34,108 bases of DNA from Bacteroidota bacterium (GTDB lineage Bacteria > Bacteroidota > Bacteroidia > Palsa-965). Made by a program: the position numbers and the translations under genes. The notes beneath the pieces are model-generated. The model saw nothing but the letters and a program-made list of their open reading frames with translations. It did not search any database and was not told the origin of the DNA. The stretch covers positions 1-34,108 of the forward strand of contig PLYR01000034.1 in NCBI GenBank assembly GCA_003153435.1. The letters are read 5' to 3'. Shown piece by piece: positions 30,801-34,108 of this stretch (positions are counted from its first letter, which is position 1; each line of letters begins with the position of its first letter).

Positions 30801-33465
30801 CACTTACAGAATTGGTTCCCTGCCCAATTGGAGGGGAGCCGGTCCAGGAATAGGTATAAGCAGAGGTTCCTCCACTTGCAGTTACAGTGGCAGTGCCGGT
30901 TGTGTTTCCAAAGCAATTCACATTGGTTTGTGCAGGGGCTACAGAAAGCGTACCGGGTTGTGTAATCGTTGCACTCTTGGTAGTCGTACAACCATTGTGA
31001 TCTGTAATGGTGCATACATATGTATTCGGACAGAGGGAAGATGCTGTTACCGCCGTACCCCCTCCATTCGTCCAGGCATAGGTATAGGGAGCAGTTCCTC
31101 CGGATGGGGTAACGGTGGCAGTTCCGTTACATAAACCGTTACAGGAAATATTTACAGGACTAATTCCGGAGCTTAGTGCTGCCGGAGGAGCGTTAATAGT
31201 GACTATAACGGTATCTCCTGCATCACTTGGACAAAGCAGGGACCCTTTTACAATAACGGTATAGGAACCTGCACCAAGACCTGAGATCGTTTGGGTAGTC
31301 TGTCCGGTGTTCCAGGAATAGGAGTATGGCGCTCCGCAGAAGGTTGGATTGGCAGTAATGGAACCGGTATTGCCTGCACAAAGAGGTTGAGTGACAGAAG
31401 CGGTTAGAGCACTTGGCGGGGTACAAACCGAAACAGTAATCGCGGAGACAAATGAAGTGGCATCCGTTGCACCTCCGCAGGCATAGAGTGTTCCATTAGT
31501 TCCCAGTGCAAGGTCGAAGACCATATCGGGTAACCCGCTTATGGTTGCTATGAGGTTAAGGTTTTGATCATACTCGTAAATATTAGTGTTGGAACCTACG
31601 AACACATTTCCACACTTGTCGACAAGCAGTCCTCCATTAATCTGGAAATTAGTACTGCTTCCATTGGAGGCAACATTCTTACCGCCGGTAATAGTAGTTG
31701 TGTGAATGTGTGCTCCATTGGCTGCATCCCACTGATCGAGATTGAGTCCATCGGTCGTGTAGATATAGGCACAGGACCCCGTAAGGGAATTCATACCTGC
31801 TGAGTTCGGTGCTTTTTTATCGAAATCTCTGAAACTATATCCTGTAGGGATTGTAAAGATCCTCAATCCTGTTGCCGGATTGACACAAACAAGCTTGTCA
31901 TTGGGCCCACTGGTGTATTTAGGAACCGTTACCGGGTTCTGTTGTGCTTTGTAGTTACTATCCGAACTGAGGTGATAAATCATTCCGTTAGGTGCCCAGA
32001 AGGAGGAGATAATATCTCCTAATGTATCATTTACATGAAAGGAGGTCTCTGCTCCGGTGGAGGTATTAACGGACTCCCAGTCGCCAAGATTGTGATATCT
32101 GCTTACTCCGTTATACGTTCCGCCACCCGACTGAATAAGTTGTGTGTTATCGCAGTTGAATGAAAGGTTCCACGTTTCATAAATGTCAGTCGTCCCTGAT
32201 CCAGGAGCAGCACTACCCCATAGCCGGGTTGTACCGGTCGGATCTACCTTAACGGTATTGTAATAGTTAGGGAAGTTCCCCAAGCCAATTGTGAGATAAA
32301 CATTTCCAGCAGGATCTGCTTTGACATCTCCCTGATAAATCTGATTATATCCAAATTTGGTGATCAGGTCGAGCGTCCACTGTTGAACTCCTGCAGCATT
32401 GAATTTTGTGACGTGAGACCTTCCACCGGTAGTGGTGTCTATGGAATAGACGAGGGTGTTACCAGCTCCATCAACAGCTATGTCATCGGCAGCTTCATTG
32501 ACCGCAATGGGTGGACCTACAGTCCATGGATCAATAACCAACACGTTTTTTATTTCACCTTTGATCAGACTCAGATCGAATCCAACGAGGTTAGGAGTGA
32601 GCAGAACAAAATGGGAAGGTGTTGGTAGTTCGGGACTTTGAAAATAGGATGAAGGTGCATGATCAATCAGATTGCCTTGTGCAGTTTGAATAACTATGTT
32701 CTTGTCTGCATCAAGTCTCACGGTTTTATCCGGATATTTCATTCGGATAACGGAAGCATCTGCTCCTGGGTGAAGGATGAACGCATATTTAATTCCTCTA
32801 TCAGGATGAATAGAATACTCAAGATCGATGTGTGGATAAAGATTTTTATAAACCAGCTTTTTAAACCCCTTTGCATGACCGATAATTTCTGCTTTTTTAG
32901 AAAGCATCAGGTAATTAAAATAATTGCCGGCTTCTTCGGATGCTAAAATTTCCGGTTCGGGATTAGCTCCTTGCCATTGCATGATCACATCTTCCCTCGT
33001 TGGTATAAATCGTTTTCCTGCTATTTCCTCTTCTGCGTCACCGCTTTCTTCAAGGATAACTTGTGTCTTTGCGAACGAATTCCACTCTTCTTCAGAAGCT
33101 TGTTTTTTTCCGGAAACACGGTAGATCAGTCCTTTCTTGGTAAAGAATATGTCCGTAATCCCATCCCGATAGGTATATAGAATATCTTTCTCAGAGACGT
33201 TATCGGGTGCATCGCATTGACCTTTGTTCTCAATAAAAAGTCTGTTGTTGGAACTTCTGATTGGCTTCAACCAGGTAATTGTGCCGGATGCCTGTTGGTG
33301 TCTTCTTGCTGCCTCTTCAGCCCTTTTGCTACCTTGAGAGAATACAACAAGTTGCTTAGGTTTTGAGGTATTGATTTGTTGTGCATGATAAACAGGGATC
33401 CATAACAGGACCACCAATAAGGTCGGCAAAAGTTTTGTAAATTTTCTTCCCACGTATGATTCCAT
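27886..33465 (-). CDS. Giant SprB-repeat surface protein with T9SS type B (CHU_C) sorting domain
   Basis: About 1,859 residues from the ATG at 33465 (the codon before it is a TTG). Signal peptide: LLPTLLVVLLWIPVYHAQ. Residues about 70-315 hold the Bacteroidota surface-protein domain starting RLFIENKGQ, similar to DUF7948. Residues about 315-680 are a propeller-like region (DDIAVDGAGNTLVYSID, VKADPAGNVYLTIG, DKCGNVFVGSNTNIYEYD). Eleven SprB repeats run from about 684 to 1,542, then two Ig/PKD-like domains and one PKD with FGEG. The CHU_C domain ends the protein (IPNVFTPNGDGSNDVFQIN, YDRWGVMM, GWDGYTLAG). SprB repeats occur in the gliding adhesin of Flavobacterium, so a surface adhesin role is likely but not proven. 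No gld genes are in the window. Confidence 0.92.
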   Translation of the reverse strand: MESYVGRKFTKLLPTLLVVLLWIPVYHAQQINTSKPKQLVVFSQGSKRAEEAARRHQQASGTITWLKPIRSSNNRLFIENKGQCDAPDNVSEKDILYTYRDGITDIFFTKKGLIYRVSGKKQASEEEWNSFAKTQVILEESGDAEEEIAGKRFIPTREDVIMQWQGANPEPEILASEEAGNYFNYLMLSKKAEIIGHAKGFKKLVYKNLYPHIDLEYSIHPDRGIKYAFILHPGADASVIRMKYPDKTVRLDADKNIVIQTAQGNLIDHAPSSYFQSPELPTPSHFVLLTPNLVGFDLSLIKGEIKNVLVIDPWTVGPPIAVNEAADDIAVDGAGNTLVYSIDTTTGGRSHVTKFNAAGVQQWTLDLITKFGYNQIYQGDVKADPAGNVYLTIGLGNFPNYYNTVKVDPTGTTRLWGSAAPGSGTTDIYETWNLSFNCDNTQLIQSGGGTYNGVSRYHNLGDWESVNTSTGAETSFHVNDTLGDIISSFWAPNGMIYHLSSDSNYKAQQNPVTVPKYTSGPNDKLVCVNPATGLRIFTIPTGYSFRDFDKKAPNSAGMNSLTGSCAYIYTTDGLNLDQWDAANGAHIHTTTITGGKNVASNGSSTNFQINGGLLVDKCGNVFVGSNTNIYEYDQNLNLIATISGLPDMVFDLALGTNGTLYACGGATDATSFVSAITVSVCTPPSALTASVTQPLCAGNTGSITANPTFCGAPYSYSWNTGQTTQTISGLGAGSYTVIVKGSLLCPSDAGDTVIVTINAPPAALSSGISPVNISCNGLCNGTATVTPSGGTAPYTYAWTNGGGTAVTASSLCPNTYVCTITDHNGCTTTKSATITQPGTLSVAPAQTNVNCFGNTTGTATVTASGGTSAYTYSWTGSPPIGQGTNSVSGLSAGTYTCTTNDSKGCVVNHVFTISQPASALSTAPSQTNLSCNGVCNGTATASSSGGTAPYTYSWTGNPGTTSVISSLCSGNYTCTVTDSKGCTFTSAPYTITQPALLTLSVSGTTQSACSGSTGTASVTTGGGNPAYTYVWTPAPGSGQGTATAGGLAPGTYSVTVHDANGCSQTTTANITTAGGPTASLTSSASPSCNGACTGTAQVNGSGGTGTLTYSWSPTGGSSATAGSLCAGSYVCHITDQNGCTTTQNVTLAPAPAITATPSSTNASCGMSNGSATGIASGGTGTLTYSWNPAPGTGQGTTLAGGLSAGTYTLFVSDQNSCVQQFTIAVNNSGGPSATAVHNNLVCNGVCNGTMSVTASGGISPYTYSWSNDPLNTTNSASSLCAGTYTCYVYDHNNCLITQIDTLIQPAPLAAVPIQNNVTCNAACNGKAIAMATGGSAPYTYSWAGSPVTVDSLTGLCPNTYSCTITDANGCTVLKTFVLTQPGALSALSNNTNVSCNGNSNATAQVTVSGGTVGSGYSYSWNPAPASGQGTGSVGGLSQGSWTCTITDSSSCSLVQTFNITQPPVLTSAGTPSNATCQKNNGAASIAASGGTAAYSYSWNPAPGTGQNTASAGNLSPGIYTCTVTDANGCSTLSTVTILNNGIAPVSVIANSGPLNFCNGGSVILSASGGSSYSWSTGSIADSITVTAAGIYTLYSTNACGTDSSKVTVTLIAQPSVTITGLNTLCAGDSAKLMAQATGSPPYTYSWNPGGSSTNSIYASNSGTYSVTVSNQCGSTTSTYSVTVYTVMAHFTPNVVTGTAPLAVNFMDSSSVGVTSWAWAFGEGSTGTGQNPTHTYTAAGTYTVTETVTDPNGCTSVYTRVIVVTDVKSWVIIPNVFTPNGDGSNDVFQINSRGISTFNCKIYDRWGVMMAELYAPSQGWDGYTLAGLKAVNGTYYYILKAQGDDGVSYDLTGFLMLMRD
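28844..31419 (-). repeat. Eleven SprB repeats of two alternating subtypes (coding)
   Basis: Eleven units of about 78 residues (about 234 bp). Subtype A has CNGxCNG near its start and SLC-x4-Y-x-C later. Subtype B has P-A-P-x-x-G-Q-G-T and G-L-x-x-G-[ST]-[YW]. From the N-terminus the order reads B-like, A, B, A, B, A, B, A, A, B, B. DNA similarity between units is visible by eye (the GGAATAGGTATA-type core recurs on the plus strand), so slippage or recombination is possible. Confidence 0.8.
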
Positions 33466-33502
33466 CAAGTCCTGATTTTAATATCTGTAATAAAACCAGC
33501 CC

Positions 33503-33517
33503 CTGAACCTCGTTCAG
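33503..33517. repeat. Short hairpin in the leader of the SprB-repeat gene
   Basis: CTGAAC (33503-33508) and GTTCAG (33512-33517) form a 6-bp stem with a 3-base loop, 38-52 bases before the ATG at 33465. It could be a leader element or chance. Confidence 0.25.
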
Positions 33518-33678
33518 TATGAGGCTTTCAGTTGGTTCTTTGCACTAACAGTTATGAATTCGGAGTAAAGAGCAGTAATTGGTCTTACAAAGTAAGGAAA
33601 AATAGAGCAAAGATTACTATATCCCGTATTTAGTTTAGGCTACGGATCGGGTCGGAAGTATAACAGGAAAAGACATAA

Positions 33679-33711
33679 AAAAAGTGTGGCTCCACAGAAG
33701 CCACACTTTTT
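33679..33711. terminator. Intrinsic terminator after the partial CHU_C gene
   Basis: A perfect 13-bp stem, AAAAAGTGTGGCT (33679-33691) with AGCCACACTTTTT (33699-33711), closes a 7-base loop. It lies 14 bases past the stop of the minus-strand gene at 33725, with an A/T run giving the minus-strand T-tail. It insulates that gene from the SprB-repeat gene downstream. Confidence 0.85.
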
Positions 33712-33724
33712 AGGATAGAAATAA

Positions 33725-34108
33725 TTATCGAATCAGAGATACGTGACCAATATAGTTGTGATTGAGGCCGAACACATCTTTCAGGCTGACTTTCCAAACA
33801 TACACATCTTCCTGACATAGGGTTCCGCCGGTACCCTGAACCGTACCGTTCCATCCTTCATAGAGGTCATTCGTTGTAAAGATGTGGTTACCCCAACGGT
33901 CAAAAATGATTAATTCATATTTGTCAATTCCTACCCCATATCCATAGAAGAGGTCATTATGTCCATCTCCGTTAGGTGTGTAACAATTTGGAATAAAGAA
34001 GGTGAAAATGGGGCCAATAACAACGGGCTCATAGGCTGTATCCATACATCCATGAGGGCTGGTAACGATGAGTTGAACCGTATAGGTGGCTGGGTTTTCA
34101 CCATTGTA
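33725..34108 (-). CDS. T9SS type B (CHU_C) protein, C-terminal fragment cut by the window edge
   Basis: 127 codons and a stop are visible, open in frame to the right edge. The first part (YTVQLIVTSPHGCMDTAYEP) is the end of a PKD-like domain with its usual late G-C. CHU_C follows: FFIPNCYTPNGDGHNDLFYG, IFDRWGNHIF, EGWNGTVQG and YVWKVSLKDVFG, ending YIGHVSLIR. It is therefore another T9SS-exported surface protein, in the same orientation as and upstream of the giant SprB-repeat gene. Cysteine replaces the usual valine in the first CHU_C strand (IPN-C-YTPNGDG). The N-terminal architecture is outside the window. A strong terminator follows the stop, so it is not co-transcribed with the next gene. 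Confidence 0.9.
   Translation of the reverse strand, partial: YNGENPATYTVQLIVTSPHGCMDTAYEPVVIGPIFTFFIPNCYTPNGDGHNDLFYGYGVGIDKYELIIFDRWGNHIFTTNDLYEGWNGTVQGTGGTLCQEDVYVWKVSLKDVFGLNHNYIGHVSLIR

Noticed and set aside
28844-31419. Regular repeated strings resembling a CRISPR array
   Set aside because: The period is about 234 bp and the repeats are in-frame SprB protein units, not short repeats with unique spacers.
1-34108. A new defence system, phage or mobile element
   Set aside because: No transposase, integrase, nuclease-helicase pair, toxin-antitoxin pair, reverse transcriptase, direct terminal repeats or tRNA attachment site could be recognised.

Overview
The window looks like a chromosomal segment of a member of the Bacteroidota, probably from the Chitinophagales/Sphingobacteriia/Flavobacteriia side. 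The evidence is: several secreted proteins ending in type IX secretion (T9SS) sorting domains (type A and CHU_C/type B), SprB-type repeats as found in gliding-motility adhesins, Bacteroidota-style lipoprotein signals, and repeated TAnnTTTG promoter boxes. No rRNA, tRNA, CRISPR array, insertion sequence or phage gene was seen. Both edges cut genes: the N-terminus of a P-type ATPase on the left and the C-terminus of a CHU_C protein on the right.

Layout. 1-1410: start of a cation P-type ATPase (-), a VTT/DedA-like membrane protein (+) and a small STAS-like protein (-). 1407-1932: a 526-base stretch without a credible gene but with unusual inverted repeats. 1933-6849: an FN3 protein, a PAS-PAS histidine kinase with a stand-alone receiver, a secreted seven-repeat propeller-like protein, and two small hypothetical genes. 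6853-9572: the GTPase meaB, then a two-gene envelope glycosyltransferase operon (GT2-GT9). 9556-12272: a secreted beta-helix protein and an SPFH lipoprotein-like protein. 12412-17306: a minus-strand operon with an FdhF/YdeP-type molybdoenzyme, moeA, mobA and a moaC-mogA fusion. 17343-19250: a secreted GH44 glycosidase. 19441-23798: a cation efflux (CDF) transporter, a lipoprotein, a putative outer-membrane barrel, a DinB-like protein and two YceI-like proteins. 24016-34108: three T9SS type B surface proteins, one with 13 PKD domains, one with 11 SprB repeats, and one cut by the edge.

How the genes work together. The clearest functional unit is the molybdenum operon. An apo-enzyme of the bis-MGD family is encoded directly with the enzymes for late cofactor assembly: MoaC and MogA steps, Mo insertion by MoeA, and GMP addition by MobA. 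The early enzyme MoaA and the MPT synthase (MoaD/MoaE) are not in the window and must be elsewhere. The other theme is the cell surface: glycosyltransferases for LPS-like glycans, lipoproteins, and six T9SS cargo proteins (five complete, one partial). The two longest converge with only 6 bp between their stop codons.

Most of this is recognisable Bacteroidota biology. The least explained signals are the interlocked inverted repeats at 1651-1690, the near-strict alternation of two repeat subtypes (with a co-varying cysteine pair) in the SprB protein, the hendecad coiled coil in the SPFH protein, and TAnnTTTG boxes placed only 4-6 bases before several start codons. All family calls come from reading motifs by eye; no database search was run.
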